A stretch of DNA of 64,000 nt, from contig NZ_CP107007.1 in NCBI RefSeq assembly GCF_025725645.1, forward strand, positions 3,348,001 to 3,412,000, in the 5' to 3' direction. Shown one piece after another: positions 16,273 through 25,629 of the stretch; the first letter of the stretch is position 1; the number at the start of each line of letters is the position of its first letter. Below the pieces are notes generated by a model, which did no database searches, was not told where the DNA came from, and worked only from the letters and a program-made list of their open reading frames with translations. Both the position numbers and the translations under genes were made by a program. This DNA is from Halomonas sp. GD1P12. GTDB lineage: Bacteria > Pseudomonadota > Gammaproteobacteria > Pseudomonadales > Halomonadaceae.

Positions 16273-18960
16273 TCAGGCGCCCAGCCACCGCCGGGCAAAC
16301 GTATCGCCATCAAGCGGCTCGCCCAGCCAGTCCCCCTGCCCCTGGTGACACCCCATCTCGGTGAGTAGCCGTGCCTGGGCCTCACTTTCGATCCCTTCAG
16401 CCAGCGGCTTGATCCCCAGGGTTTTGGCGATATCGATGATGGTTTGGGTGATGGCCCGGTCCTGCGGATTATCGACGATATGGCGCACGAACGAGATGTC
16501 GATCTTGAGCACGTCTGCGGCAAAGCGGCGCAGGTAGGAGAGCGAGGAGTAGCCGGTGCCGAAATCGTCGATGGCAATGGTATAGCCCGCCTCGCGCAGC
16601 GCTTGCGTTGTCAAAACGGCCTGATCCGGGCTGCGCATGACGGCACTTTCCGTCAGCTCCAGACCCAGCGCTTGCGGCGCAACGCCCTGGGTCAATCGCT
16701 TAACTTTCTCCAACAGCTGCGGGTTGGCGAACTGCTGAGCGGAGACGTTGACCGACAGGCGCCCCGTCAGCGGTGTGCCCGCACTCGCCCAGGCTTTTAG
16801 CTGGGTGGCGGCCTGAGCCAGCACCCACTCACCCAGCAGATTGATCAGCCCACGCTCTTCGGCCAGCGCGATGAATTCGCAAGGATTGATAAAGCCCCAC
16901 TGGACGTCGTGCCAGCGGCACAGCGCTTCTGCCCCGGCCAGCTCGCCACTCACAAGATCCAGCTGCGGCTGAAAATAAAGCTTCAGCGTTTGCTCGCTGA
17001 TGGCCAGCCGTAGCCGCTCGGTGAGTTCCTGGCGGCGCTGGATATCGAGACGCAGCGCCGGCTGATAGCGACAGCGCGTCTGGGCCGTGCGCTTGGCGTG
17101 ATGCAGCGCCAGGGTGGCGGCATTGAAAAGATCGTCAGGCGCCTCGACCGTGTCGGGGTAATGCGCCAGGCCGATATTGACCCCGATCAACAGCGTTAGG
17201 TGATCAAGGCATACGGGCTGACACACCGCGTTTTCCAGCTGCAGGGCGGTCGCGTCGAGCGCCTTGCCCTTCGCTTTATCAAAAAGCACCGCAAACTCAT
17301 TACTCGATAGTCGCGCGATGAACGCTCCAGACGGCGCGGCCGCCTGAAGCCGCCTTGCGACGGCGATCAATAGCTCATCGCCCACCGCGTGACCGTGAAG
17401 ATCGTTAATCTCACGAAAATCCTTGATATCCAGCAGCACGAGGGACAGGGCATGAACGCGCGCGGCGAAGGCGGCCAAACGCTCCATGAACCTGGCCCGA
17501 TTGGGTAGGCCCGTAGTGGTATCGATATAGGCCAGATACTCGATGCGACGATGATCGCGCTGACGCTCGAGCTCCGCGGCGGCACCGTTGGAGAGAATTC
17601 GCAGCACCGAGGTGGCAAAAGCGTTGGCGCTGAGCGGCGTCTGGTAAAACACCATCATGACGCCGATGGCCTCGCCCGCGGCGTTATCGAGCCGCCGCCC
17701 GATCCAGGCCTTGGCACAGAGCTCGACCGCTGGCAGCGCCATGGCGCCGCTGTCCTGAACGACCGCCTCCTGGTCGCGCACGACCCGCTCGCAGGGCGAA
17801 CCGCGAAGACCAAAGGCGTGCGCCGGTAGCGAAATACCTCGCACGACCAGACTTTCCGTGGTGATCCTCGCCCGACCAATGTGCTCGTCAAGCGCCTGGG
17901 CATCAAGCGTTTTAAGGCTCAGCGGCTTATCGAGCAGCGCAATGAAGCCGCCATCCGCCTCCAGCAGCGTAATGAGCGTGGCGATCAGTTGCTGGCAATA
18001 GTGCCCGTTCACCCGTGAGGTGACCGACGAGGCGACCTGGACGACCGTATTTTGTACGCGCTCGAATTCGTGCTGCTCGGTAATATCGCAAATGAAGCCT
18101 TCCAGACAAACGGTCGCGCCCTGGATATCGAATACGCCCTGGCCCTGCTCCCATACCCAGCGGTAGCAGCCATCTCGATGGCGAAGCCGGTACACGAGCC
18201 GGTAGGGGTTACGCGCCTTGAGCGCGTTATAAAGCTCGGTAAATACCCGCTCGCGATCCTCGTCATGAATCAAATGGCCCAGCGTGACGCTCTGACCCGC
18301 TTTTAGCGCCTCGATCGAATAGCCAGTCAATGCCCGAGCGCCCAGGCTTACGAGCTGCAGGTCACGGCGGCGATTGTCGAGGCAGCGGTAAGCCATGCCC
18401 GGCAGATGATTAAGCAGCGTGTTCAAACGCCGCTCGCTTTCCCGGGAGAGCCGCTCGCTTTTTTTCAACGCGAGCGCGGTTTTCTGACGCTCGAGCTCCG
18501 TCCCCAGCTGGGCCGCGGCGATCATCAGTATGTCGTTTTCGAACGCCCCCCAGGTAATTGCGCGGTTCGCCAGTACTGCCACGAACCCGAGCAGCGCGCT
18601 GTTTGAGCCAAACACGGGAAAGCCGACATAGCTTTGCGCGTTGAGCGACGTCAACAGCTCGTCCCGGGGGAAAAGCGTCTGCACCTTTTCCAGATAGTGG
18701 CAGGGGGCATGCTCACTGATGGTCTCGCAGGGCGTGCCCTTGAGCGAGTAGGTGAAGTGACTGCTGGATTGTCCCTGTGACCAGAAGGCAAGGGCCTGGG
18801 CGCTACGCGCGCCCACATATTCGGCGATCAGCACATGATCCATGTGTAAAAGCTGCGCCAGCTTTTCTGCCATTAAAAGATAAAACCGCCTGGCGTCTTC
18901 GCGCCCAAATCCTTTCGCCAGTGGACGAAAAGTCTCTGCCGTCTCATCCTTTTTTTGCAT
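16273..18960 (-). CDS. GAF-PAS-GAF-GGDEF-EAL cyclic-di-GMP phosphodiesterase
   Basis: An 895-residue cytoplasmic signalling protein with no membrane helix. In order: a GAF-like domain (about 20-165), PAS plus PAC (about 180-300), a second GAF-like domain (about 300-470), a GGDEF domain whose signature is degenerate (LSSNEFAVLF), and a complete EAL domain (about 640-890). The EAL domain keeps GAEALCRW, NVSAQQF, ELTESAV, IDDFGTGYSSL, LKIDISFV and AEGIE, so it should hydrolyse c-di-GMP while the GGDEF part is probably regulatory. The ATG at 18960 is preferred over a TTG two codons earlier. The gene is divergent from a diguanylate cyclase 200 bases away. Confidence 0.92.
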   Translation of the reverse strand: MQKKDETAETFRPLAKGFGREDARRFYLLMAEKLAQLLHMDHVLIAEYVGARSAQALAFWSQGQSSSHFTYSLKGTPCETISEHAPCHYLEKVQTLFPRDELLTSLNAQSYVGFPVFGSNSALLGFVAVLANRAITWGAFENDILMIAAAQLGTELERQKTALALKKSERLSRESERRLNTLLNHLPGMAYRCLDNRRRDLQLVSLGARALTGYSIEALKAGQSVTLGHLIHDEDRERVFTELYNALKARNPYRLVYRLRHRDGCYRWVWEQGQGVFDIQGATVCLEGFICDITEQHEFERVQNTVVQVASSVTSRVNGHYCQQLIATLITLLEADGGFIALLDKPLSLKTLDAQALDEHIGRARITTESLVVRGISLPAHAFGLRGSPCERVVRDQEAVVQDSGAMALPAVELCAKAWIGRRLDNAAGEAIGVMMVFYQTPLSANAFATSVLRILSNGAAAELERQRDHRRIEYLAYIDTTTGLPNRARFMERLAAFAARVHALSLVLLDIKDFREINDLHGHAVGDELLIAVARRLQAAAPSGAFIARLSSNEFAVLFDKAKGKALDATALQLENAVCQPVCLDHLTLLIGVNIGLAHYPDTVEAPDDLFNAATLALHHAKRTAQTRCRYQPALRLDIQRRQELTERLRLAISEQTLKLYFQPQLDLVSGELAGAEALCRWHDVQWGFINPCEFIALAEERGLINLLGEWVLAQAATQLKAWASAGTPLTGRLSVNVSAQQFANPQLLEKVKRLTQGVAPQALGLELTESAVMRSPDQAVLTTQALREAGYTIAIDDFGTGYSSLSYLRRFAADVLKIDISFVRHIVDNPQDRAITQTIIDIAKTLGIKPLAEGIESEAQARLLTEMGCHQGQGDWLGEPLDGDTFARRWLGA

Positions 18961-19159
18961 GAGCAAACCCGCCCTTGGAATTAGCGCAGTCGAAACAACG
19001 TTTTTATCTTATAACGTTAATAATTTCAGCTGTATAAATAGACGCTTCACGCATATTGACCCAGCGTGCAGGGCGACGAGAAGCGTTTAAAAGTATATGC
19101 TTTGTCCATGCAGTCATAATAACCGCTTATTGCGCTGAGGCAGTGTCCATGGAGAAAAA

Positions 19160-20689
19160 ATGAAGAGCCACCCGGCTCCGGAGCAGCCGCTTTATCACTC
19201 CCTGACCGACAAGCTGCCCCATTTTCTAAGCCGGTCGCTGCGAAAGACCGCCTCGCTCCCATCGCTTCCGGCCGTGGTGATGCAGGTGCTGGAAATCGCG
19301 CGCGCGCCCAATGCCTCGCTCAAGGAGTATGCCGGGGTGATCGAACACGATCCGGCCCTGACGGCGCGCCTGATCGCCGTGGCGAACACCGCGCACCACG
19401 TGCGCTCGCCCAACCCCGCCATCACGAGTCTCGAGGCGACGCAGCGGCTGGGCACCGACGCCACGCTTGCCACCGTTTTGAGCTTTGCGCTGTTCAAGGA
19501 TGAGCAGACCAGCGACATCGCTCTGCCGACCTGGCAGCGAGCGATCGCCTCGGCGGCGATCGCGAGCCAACTTGCACAAAAGTGCTGCCCTGAGCGCCTG
19601 GGGCAGGTGTTCACCGCAGCGCTTTTACAGGATATCGGCATTCTGGCACTTCAACTGGCCTACCCCGAAGAGGCAGCGACGCTTTACACCCAGCGTGATC
19701 TGTCCCACATGGAATTGGCCAAGGAGGAGCGTCAGCGATTTGGCTGTGATCATACGCTCATCGGTGCCTGGCTTGCGGCCAAGTGGGGGCTTCCAGAGAG
19801 CCTGGTTCAGATGATCGACGAAAGCCATGACACTGTTTTCACCGACGACCCGGTGGCGCTGTGCGTGCGCTTTTCCGGGCCGCTGGCAGATGCCTGGCTG
19901 TCACCCAACGCGCCTCAATCCTTCTCCACGCTGCTGTTTGAGCTCTCCTCGGCGCAGTCGGAGCACGTCGCCCTGCTTGAATCGCTTTTTCATCGCATGC
20001 ATCAGCAAATTGAGCTTTTAAGCGACCTTCTCAAACTGGCGGTACCGCTGCCCATCGACAGTCAGGCCGTGCTGAGCGAGGCCAAGCAGCTACTGTTTCA
20101 GCACGCGCTGGCCATCAGCGCTCGACTCGAAGCGCAGCAGCAGCGTTTTCACAAGCTCGAGCAGCAGCATGACGCCCTGCTCGAGCATAGCCGCCTTGAT
20201 CCTCTGACCCAGCTGGCCAATCGCGCCTGGCTCGAAGAGCAGCTCAAGGAGCGCTTTGCAAAGTGCCGTCAAAAAAAGCGCACCATGTCGGTCGTTTTCA
20301 TCGATCTTGACCACTTCAAGACGCTCAACGACCGCTACGGCCACCGGGTCGGCGATGAGGTGCTGCAGTGCTTTGGCAAGGCGCTGTTGGCGCTGGTGGA
20401 TGCCTCCGATGTGGCGGGACGCTACGGTGGTGAAGAGTTCTTGATCATCATGCCCGATGAAACGGCGCAGAGCGCGCTGCGCCTCGCTCAGCGCATCATG
20501 ACGCTGCTGGAAAAAGAGGCCATGGCCTACCACGATACCAAGCCGCTTTACATCACCGTGTCCATCGGCATCGCCTGCCTGTCAGACGGCGTATTCGAAA
20601 GCGAACACGAGCTGATCGCCGCCGCCGATCAAAGCATGTACTACATCAAGCGCTCGGGGCGCAGCGGCGTGTCGATCTACGGCCAATGA
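19160..20689 (+). CDS. HDOD-GGDEF diguanylate cyclase
   Basis: A 509-residue cytoplasmic protein joining an N-terminal HDOD domain (about 30-240, beginning SLPSLPAVVMQVLEIA) to a C-terminal GGDEF domain (about 345-505). The active-site motif is intact as GGEEF (GRYGGEEFLIIMP), and LDPLTQLANR starts the domain. No RxxD inhibitory site is visible at the expected position just before the motif. A coiled-coil-like segment (LEAQQQRFHKLEQQHDALLEH) links the two. GGAGAAAAA precedes the ATG. Together with the divergent EAL protein it makes a synthesis/degradation pair; HDOD domains often act as signalling adaptors. Confidence 0.92.
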   Translation: MKSHPAPEQPLYHSLTDKLPHFLSRSLRKTASLPSLPAVVMQVLEIARAPNASLKEYAGVIEHDPALTARLIAVANTAHHVRSPNPAITSLEATQRLGTDATLATVLSFALFKDEQTSDIALPTWQRAIASAAIASQLAQKCCPERLGQVFTAALLQDIGILALQLAYPEEAATLYTQRDLSHMELAKEERQRFGCDHTLIGAWLAAKWGLPESLVQMIDESHDTVFTDDPVALCVRFSGPLADAWLSPNAPQSFSTLLFELSSAQSEHVALLESLFHRMHQQIELLSDLLKLAVPLPIDSQAVLSEAKQLLFQHALAISARLEAQQQRFHKLEQQHDALLEHSRLDPLTQLANRAWLEEQLKERFAKCRQKKRTMSVVFIDLDHFKTLNDRYGHRVGDEVLQCFGKALLALVDASDVAGRYGGEEFLIIMPDETAQSALRLAQRIMTLLEKEAMAYHDTKPLYITVSIGIACLSDGVFESEHELIAAADQSMYYIKRSGRSGVSIYGQ

Positions 20690-20706
20690 TCAAGGCGTTA
20701 CGCTGA

Positions 20707-22026
20707 CTACCCCGTCATGACACGAGGCAAGTAGAGCGCGATCGCGGGAAACAGATGCATCAGCGCGATGGCCAGCAGCATCAGCAGGAAAAACGGCAGC
20801 GTTGCGCGTGTGATCGTGAGAATATCCTTGCCCGTCAGGCTCTGGATCACGAATAGATTGAAGCCTACCGGCGGGGTGATCTGCGACATTTCCACCACGA
20901 TCACCAGATAGATACCAAACCAGATCAAATCGAACCCGGCTGCGCTGATGACCGGCATGATGATCGATGTCACCAGCAGGATCAGCGAGATCCCGTCCAG
21001 AAAGCATCCCATTACCAGCAGTAAAAGCGTCAATGCGACCAGTAGCTGCGTCGGTGAGAGGCCCATATCGCCGATCGCCTGTGCCAGGCGCATGGGGACT
21101 TGAGTAAACCCCATCGCCGAGGTCAAGAACGAGGCGCCAGCGATGATGAAGGCGATCATGCACGCCGTGCGCACCGCGGCGAACAGCGAATCGGCAAAGA
21201 TTTGACGGTCGAAATGGCCGTTGATGCGCGCGATGACGATCGAAAGCGTCACGCCCACCGCCGCCGCCTCCGTGGGTGAGGCAAGACCTGCGTAGATCGA
21301 GGCGATGATGCCGCCGATCAGCAGTAGAATCGGCATCAGCGCCAGGGTGTTGCGTAGCTTTTGGGAAAGCGGCATATCGGCTTCATCGGCGCCGGTCAAC
21401 CCGTCCCTGCGCCCCTTGATCAGCGCCCAGAGCACCAGATAGCTCATGAACAGCGCCAGAATCATCAGCCCCGGCCCGATGCCGGCCATGAAGAGCCGCG
21501 AAATCGACTGCTCCGTCACGACCCCGTAGACAATCAACACGATGGAAGGCGGAATCAATAGTCCCAGCGTCGAGGCACTGGCGAGTGTGCCGATCGCCAT
21601 GTGGCTATCGTAGCCGCGCCGTTCGAGTTCCGGCAGCGTCATCTTGCCAACGGTCGCGCAGGTCGCCGCCGAGGAGCCGCAGACGGCGGCGAACAGGCCG
21701 CTGCCGATGATGTTGGTATGCAAAAGGCGCCCGGGCAGCCGGTTCAGCCAGGGCGAGAGGCCGCGAAACATGTTGTCGGCAAGCCCGGAGCGAAAGAGGA
21801 TTTCCCCCATCCAGATGAACATCGGAAGCGCAGTCAAATCCCAGCCGTAACTGGCGCCCCAGAAATCCGAGGCCAGTATCGGGTTAGGGTCGAAGGGGCT
21901 GAAAAACGCCAGCGCGATCCAGGCCGTTCCCATGAGCGCAAAGGCCACCCAAACGCCGCTTCCCAGCAGCGCAAAGAGCGTGACCAGCGTTATCAGGCTG
22001 AGTAATAGCACGAGCGCGTCTCCCAC
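20707..22026 (-). CDS. dctM: TRAP transporter large permease DctM
   Basis: A 439-residue large membrane subunit (about 12 helices) of a TRAP carrier, an ion-driven carboxylate importer. Typical stretches include PMFIWMGEILFRSGLADNMF, VCGSSAATCATVGKMTLPEL and LLIPPSIVLIVYGVVTEQSI. The frame is open further upstream to 22158, which would overlap dctQ by 56 bases and add 44 residues without family resemblance. The GTG at 22026 gives the usual length but has only a weak ribosome-binding site, so the start is uncertain. The gene ends 18 bases from the convergent GGDEF gene with no clear terminator between them. Confidence 0.92.
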   Translation of the reverse strand: MGDALVLLLSLITLVTLFALLGSGVWVAFALMGTAWIALAFFSPFDPNPILASDFWGASYGWDLTALPMFIWMGEILFRSGLADNMFRGLSPWLNRLPGRLLHTNIIGSGLFAAVCGSSAATCATVGKMTLPELERRGYDSHMAIGTLASASTLGLLIPPSIVLIVYGVVTEQSISRLFMAGIGPGLMILALFMSYLVLWALIKGRRDGLTGADEADMPLSQKLRNTLALMPILLLIGGIIASIYAGLASPTEAAAVGVTLSIVIARINGHFDRQIFADSLFAAVRTACMIAFIIAGASFLTSAMGFTQVPMRLAQAIGDMGLSPTQLLVALTLLLLVMGCFLDGISLILLVTSIIMPVISAAGFDLIWFGIYLVIVVEMSQITPPVGFNLFVIQSLTGKDILTITRATLPFFLLMLLAIALMHLFPAIALYLPRVMTG

Positions 22027-22102
22027 TCTGTATCGTTCTCGATCATGCGTGCTCGTCGCCTTGAACCTGCCTGGTAGGGTCGTGACAAATGCCAAGCCAT
22101 GA

Positions 22103-22666
22103 TCAGTGCATCTCGCTGTCGTCAGTGGCCGTCGCCTCGCGAAAGCTTGCCGGATCACGTACGCCGATGTGCACGGCCATGAGCAACGCCTCCAGAAGCG
22201 CCAGGCACAGAAGTGCTACGCCCAGAATCAGCACGCTTTGGGGTATCCACAGTGGCAGCGACAAAAAGCCCGACGAGACATCGTTGTACTGAAGGCTTTC
22301 GCGGGCGAGGCTCACCAGCCCGTAACACAGCATCACGCTGATGATCAGCGCCACGAGCAGCCCAAACACCTCAAACCATACGCGCAGCCGTGAAGGCAGC
22401 CGGGCAATCACCAGCGTCACGCGAATGTGTGCGTGGTGGGTGAAGGTGTAGGCCAGCCCTAGAAACGTGGCCCCCACCAGCAGATACGCCGCCATCTCGG
22501 AAACGCCGGTAATACTGATGCCGAGCCGGCTCTGCCCAACCAGCACCAGCAGCGCATCCAGCAGGCGAAACAGCACCTGAAAGGTGATCAGCGTGCAGAT
22601 CGCGATCATGCACGCCGCCGCCCCCCAGGCGCCAAGCCGGTAAAGCCTATCGAGTTTGAACACCAT
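22103..22666 (-). CDS. dctQ: TRAP transporter small permease DctQ
   Basis: A 187-residue protein with four membrane helices, the small TRAP subunit that bridges receptor and large permease. A conserved-type stretch AYTFTHHAHIRVTLVIARLP (about 75-95) matches the family's region after helix 2. It sits between dctP and dctM in the usual P-Q-M order, with a gap of about 76 bases to the preferred dctM start. Confidence 0.9.
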   Translation of the reverse strand: MVFKLDRLYRLGAWGAAACMIAICTLITFQVLFRLLDALLVLVGQSRLGISITGVSEMAAYLLVGATFLGLAYTFTHHAHIRVTLVIARLPSRLRVWFEVFGLLVALIISVMLCYGLVSLARESLQYNDVSSGFLSLPLWIPQSVLILGVALLCLALLEALLMAVHIGVRDPASFREATATDDSEMH

Positions 22667-22751
22667 CGTAGCGCCTCGTAAAAACGCCGACGCCGGGCAC
22701 CGGCGTAAAGCTCATGCCTGGCTCGTCGGTTGAGCGACCCGTTCGCTTTCA

Positions 22752-22811
22752 ACGGGTTTGTTCTCGACCGATTTATTCGCGACCGGCCTGTTCACGACCG
22801 ACCTGTTCACG
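22752..22811. repeat. Four tandem 15-base repeats spanning the dctP stop codon
   Basis: Plus-strand units are at 22752-22766, 22767-22781, 22782-22796 and 22797-22811, consensus ACCGRYCTGTTCACG with divergence to the left. On the minus strand they encode REQVG, REQAG, then RE-stop, where TAA replaces the CAA or CAG of the other units. A fifth, weaker copy may lie at 22737-22751. Confidence 0.85.
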
Positions 22812-23774
22812 ATAGTCGCTCAGCGCCTGCTCGGCCTCGTCATCCGCCCGTGAGCGCCAATCTTCGAACAGTGCGTCGCCCGCGCGCTGCAGCGCCGCCG
22901 AGACCTCTTCATTGGGCGTTGAAACCGCGATGCCGTTCTCCTCGAGCGCTTCGAGGCTCATTTGATTGTCTTCACGGCTCGCCTCCCAGCCCCGCTCTTC
23001 GGCCCGGGCCGCCGCGTCCATCAGTGCGCTTTGCGTCTCTTCGTCCAGGCGGTCGAAGCTTCGCTGGCTGATAAACACGATATTTTTCGGCAGCCACAGG
23101 TTGGCGTCGGTGTAGTCCGAGACGTAGTCCCAGGCCGTCATGGCGTTGCCCGTCGAACTCGAGGTGATCATCGCATCCACTCGGCCGGTGCTGAAGGCAG
23201 TGGGAATGTCCGACTCCTCGGTTTCGGTGGGGCTGCCGCCCAAATTGCTGACGAAGCGTTGGGTATTGATGTTCGGTGCGCGCACCCTGAGTCCTTCGAA
23301 CTGCGCCGGGTCGGTCAACGGCTCGCTGGTGTAAATCCCCTGAGACGGCCAGGCAACGGCATAGAGCGGAATCAGGCCCTCCTCGGCAAAGAGCTCGGTG
23401 ATCATCGGCCTGGTTGCCTGCCAAAGCGAAAAGGCCTCATCGTAGCTGCCGGCCACACCGGGCAGCGTATCCACTTCAAAAATCGGGTTATCGTTGGAGA
23501 GCACCGACAGGAAAACTTCGCCGGCATCGATGGTGCCGCGACGCACCGACGGTTTGATCTCGCCGTGGGCCACCAGCGAACCGCCGCTGTGAACGGTGAT
23601 GGTCAACTCGCCGTCGGTTGTTTCGGCGACATCCTCGGCAAACTGTTTGGTGTTTTGGGTATGGAAGCTGGCATCGCCGTAAGGCGTCGCCATGGTCCAC
23701 TGCGCCGCCTGTACACTCGAGGCGAAGGCGCAAGCAGATATCAGCAGCAGCGATTGGGTGGCACGAATACGCAT
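22773..23774 (-). CDS. dctP: TRAP transporter solute receptor DctP
   Basis: A 333-residue periplasmic receptor with a signal peptide ending near SSVQA (residue 24). The mature protein begins QWTMATPYGDASFHTQN; the family's GLRVRAPN element (arginine contacts the ligand carboxylate) is near residue 158. Members bind C4-dicarboxylates, sialic acid, lactate and other acids; this one is not assignable to a ligand. Odd feature: the C-terminus REQVG-REQAG-RE is encoded by 15-base tandem repeats that continue past the stop. A minus-strand -24/-12 promoter candidate lies 72 bases upstream. Confidence 0.92.
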   Translation of the reverse strand: MRIRATQSLLLISACAFASSVQAAQWTMATPYGDASFHTQNTKQFAEDVAETTDGELTITVHSGGSLVAHGEIKPSVRRGTIDAGEVFLSVLSNDNPIFEVDTLPGVAGSYDEAFSLWQATRPMITELFAEEGLIPLYAVAWPSQGIYTSEPLTDPAQFEGLRVRAPNINTQRFVSNLGGSPTETEESDIPTAFSTGRVDAMITSSSTGNAMTAWDYVSDYTDANLWLPKNIVFISQRSFDRLDEETQSALMDAAARAEERGWEASREDNQMSLEALEENGIAVSTPNEEVSAALQRAGDALFEDWRSRADDEAEQALSDYREQVGREQAGRE

Positions 23775-23845
23775 GGAGAGTTCCTCTTGTTCCCTATCGG
23801 GTCGTTGTTTTTGAAGCAGACACTCGAATGTGAATGCGCTATCGA

Positions 23846-23861
23846 TGCAACATCAAGGCCA
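23846..23861 (-). promoter_or_regulatory. Candidate sigma54 (-24/-12) promoter of dctPQM
   Basis: On the minus strand TGGCCTT-GATG-TTGCA has the invariant GG and GC with the required 10 bases between them, matching TGGCAC-N5-TTGCA closely. The -12 element is 72 bases from the dctP start. TRAP dctP genes are RpoN-dependent in several bacteria through DctB/DctD-type systems. No such activator gene is in the window. Confidence 0.6.
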
Positions 23862-23876
23862 AACAGCACTGCCGTC

Positions 23877-23892
23877 TGGCAGCTCGCTTGCA
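23877..23892 (+). promoter_or_regulatory. Candidate sigma54 (-24/-12) promoter facing pxpABC
   Basis: TGGCAGC-TCGC-TTGCA has GG and GC ten bases apart, the RpoN signature. It points toward pxpA, whose start is 284 bases further on, so the leader would be long. It lies only 15 bases from the opposite-strand element. Confidence 0.45.
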
Positions 23893-24175
23893 TCGCGCCA
23901 TAAAACGCACCAAAGGGTTCGAAAACCCTCGTCAAAATCCTCGTCGATCCCATGGCGGCGAATATCGCGGCTCAAACGGGCAGCCCGGTTTTCTCAGTGT
24001 AGGCGCTAATATCGTGCGTTATTTCAACGCTTCGCACCGCTGGCCAGCATTGTCCGGCGTTTCAATACGATAGCATTCGCAGAAAAATGGCTGGCAATCA
24101 AAAAAGCCTCTCCCCTATATTGGAAAGACGTCCAAAACGGCATTCACTGCCTTCAACACCGCGACAGGAGACATC

Positions 24176-24928
24176 ATGGCCCTCCCCCTGCTCAACTGCG
24201 ACATGGGCGAAAGTTTCGGCAACTGGCGCTTGGGGCTGGACGCCGAGGTGATGCCTTTCGTGGACTGCGCCAACATCGCCTGCGGCTACCACGCTTCTGA
24301 TCCCCACGTGATGCGCCGCACCGTGGCGCTGGCCGCCGAGCATGGCGTGCGCATTGGCGCGCATCCGGGCTATCCGGACCTGATGGGATTCGGGCGGCGC
24401 TCCATGGCCTGCTCGCCCGCCGAGGTCGAGGACATGATTCTCTACCAGGCAGGGGCGCTAGCCGGCATCTGCCGCGCCGAAGGTGCCGAGCTTGCCTATA
24501 TCAAACCCCATGGCGCGATGTACAACGACATGGCCGCCAACCTCGCGCTTCTCGAAGGCGCGCTTCGCGCCGCGAAAGCCTTCGACGCGACGCTCCCGTT
24601 CATGGTGATGTCCACCGCCGATACCCGGGGTCAGCGCGAGCTCGCCGAACGAATGGGCGTGACACTCTGGTTCGAAACGTTTGCCGACCGCGCCTACGAG
24701 GCCAACGGCCATCTCGCCTCGCGCCGTCTGGAAGGCGCCGTGCATCACGACCGCGCGACCATCGTCGCTCAGGCCACGGCGCTTGCCAGGGGTGAGCCCT
24801 TGACCGCCCGCGACGGCACCTCGCTCACGCTTGCCTGCGATACGCTCTGCGTACACGGTGACAACCCGGAATCCGTGGCCGCGGTGCGGGCCATTCGCGA
24901 GGCCTTCAACGCGTTGGAGTCGGTGTGA
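24176..24928 (+). CDS. pxpA: 5-oxoprolinase subunit A (LamB/YcsF family)
   Basis: A 250-residue LamB/YcsF protein, usual length 245-255. The N-terminal [13 protein letters not shown], the following [10 protein letters not shown], the [15 protein letters not shown] stretch and [11 protein letters not shown] are all family signatures. With PxpB and PxpC it forms the bacterial ATP-dependent 5-oxoprolinase, which opens pyroglutamate to glutamate. ACAGGAG lies a few bases before the ATG. It is the first gene of a tight three-gene operon divergent from dctPQM; whether that TRAP carrier brings in a related substrate is open. Confidence 0.95.
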   Translation: MALPLLNCDMGESFGNWRLGLDAEVMPFVDCANIACGYHASDPHVMRRTVALAAEHGVRIGAHPGYPDLMGFGRRSMACSPAEVEDMILYQAGALAGICRAEGAELAYIKPHGAMYNDMAANLALLEGALRAAKAFDATLPFMVMSTADTRGQRELAERMGVTLWFETFADRAYEANGHLASRRLEGAVHHDRATIVAQATALARGEPLTARDGTSLTLACDTLCVHGDNPESVAAVRAIREAFNALESV

Positions 24929-25629
24929 GGCCGCGTCTTGAAACCGCCGCCATGGACGCCATCACCGTGCGTCTTTTCGAGACCATCGATGAAGACAACA
25001 TGGCGTGGATCATGGCGGCGGATAGCGCTCTGCGCCAGGCAATGGGCGGCGCTCTGATCGACCTCACGCCCTCCTACACGACGCTGCTGGTTCACTACGA
25101 CTGCCGACAGCTGTCATTTGCCGACGCGCGCAAGGCCATCGAAAAGGCGCTGACCGATCTGGCACCGGCGGAGTCCCAAAGCGGCACGCTTCACGAGATC
25201 CCGGTCTGGTACGACGAAAGCGTCGGCCCGGAACTTCCCCTGGTAGCGCAGCGCGCCGGGCTGAATGTGGACGCGCTCATCGAGCGTCACTGCGCTCATG
25301 ACTACTGCGTTTTTGCGCTGGGCTTCGCGCCGGGCTACGGCTTCATGGGGCTGGTGGACGAAGCGCTCGCCACACCGCGGCTGAAGACCCCGCGTCAGCG
25401 GGTGGCGGCGGGCAGTGTCGGCATCGCCGAGCGCCAAACCGCTATCTACCCGCTACGCTCCCCCGGCGGCTGGAACATACTGGGCCGCACCGCGGTGCCG
25501 CTGTTCGAGTACGCCAAAAAGGGCGAGCCGCTTTTACGCCCCGGCGACAAGGTGCGCTTCAAGGCCGTCACACGCGCCGAGTTCGAAGCCGCCGGCGGCG
25601 ACAGCACCCCGCTGGAGGAGCGTTCGTGA
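24925..25629 (+). CDS. pxpB: 5-oxoprolinase subunit B (KipI/allophanate hydrolase subunit 1 family)
   Basis: A 234-residue protein. Signatures include [19 protein letters not shown] (around residue 130), [22 protein letters not shown] and [11 protein letters not shown]. The GTG start overlaps the pxpA stop (GTGA) with GGAG just upstream, indicating coupling; an in-frame ATG at 24952 is an alternative without a ribosome-binding site. It forms the ATP-dependent pyroglutamate-opening complex with PxpC. Homologues were earlier named KipI for an inhibitor role in Bacillus sporulation, not relevant here. Confidence 0.95.
   Translation: MRPRLETAAMDAITVRLFETIDEDNMAWIMAADSALRQAMGGALIDLTPSYTTLLVHYDCRQLSFADARKAIEKALTDLAPAESQSGTLHEIPVWYDESVGPELPLVAQRAGLNVDALIERHCAHDYCVFALGFAPGYGFMGLVDEALATPRLKTPRQRVAAGSVGIAERQTAIYPLRSPGGWNILGRTAVPLFEYAKKGEPLLRPGDKVRFKAVTRAEFEAAGGDSTPLEERS

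Larger units (their letters stand above)
23775..24175. other. Divergent regulatory region between dctPQM and pxpABC
   Basis: This 401-base gap contains no gene. It holds two back-to-back sigma54-type promoter candidates at 23846-23861 (toward dctP) and 23877-23892 (toward pxpA), annotated separately. Nothing else was recognised in it. Confidence 0.7.

Noticed and set aside
22027..22158. Extended N-terminus of DctM
   Set aside because: The extra residues are basic and not family-like, and would overlap dctQ; the GTG at 22026 gives the usual length, although this start is not certain.
22730..23071. Plus-strand frame with a repeated DRPVHD motif, as a separate gene
   Set aside because: It is antisense to dctP and the repeat is a by-product of the 15-base tandem units; no ribosome-binding site.
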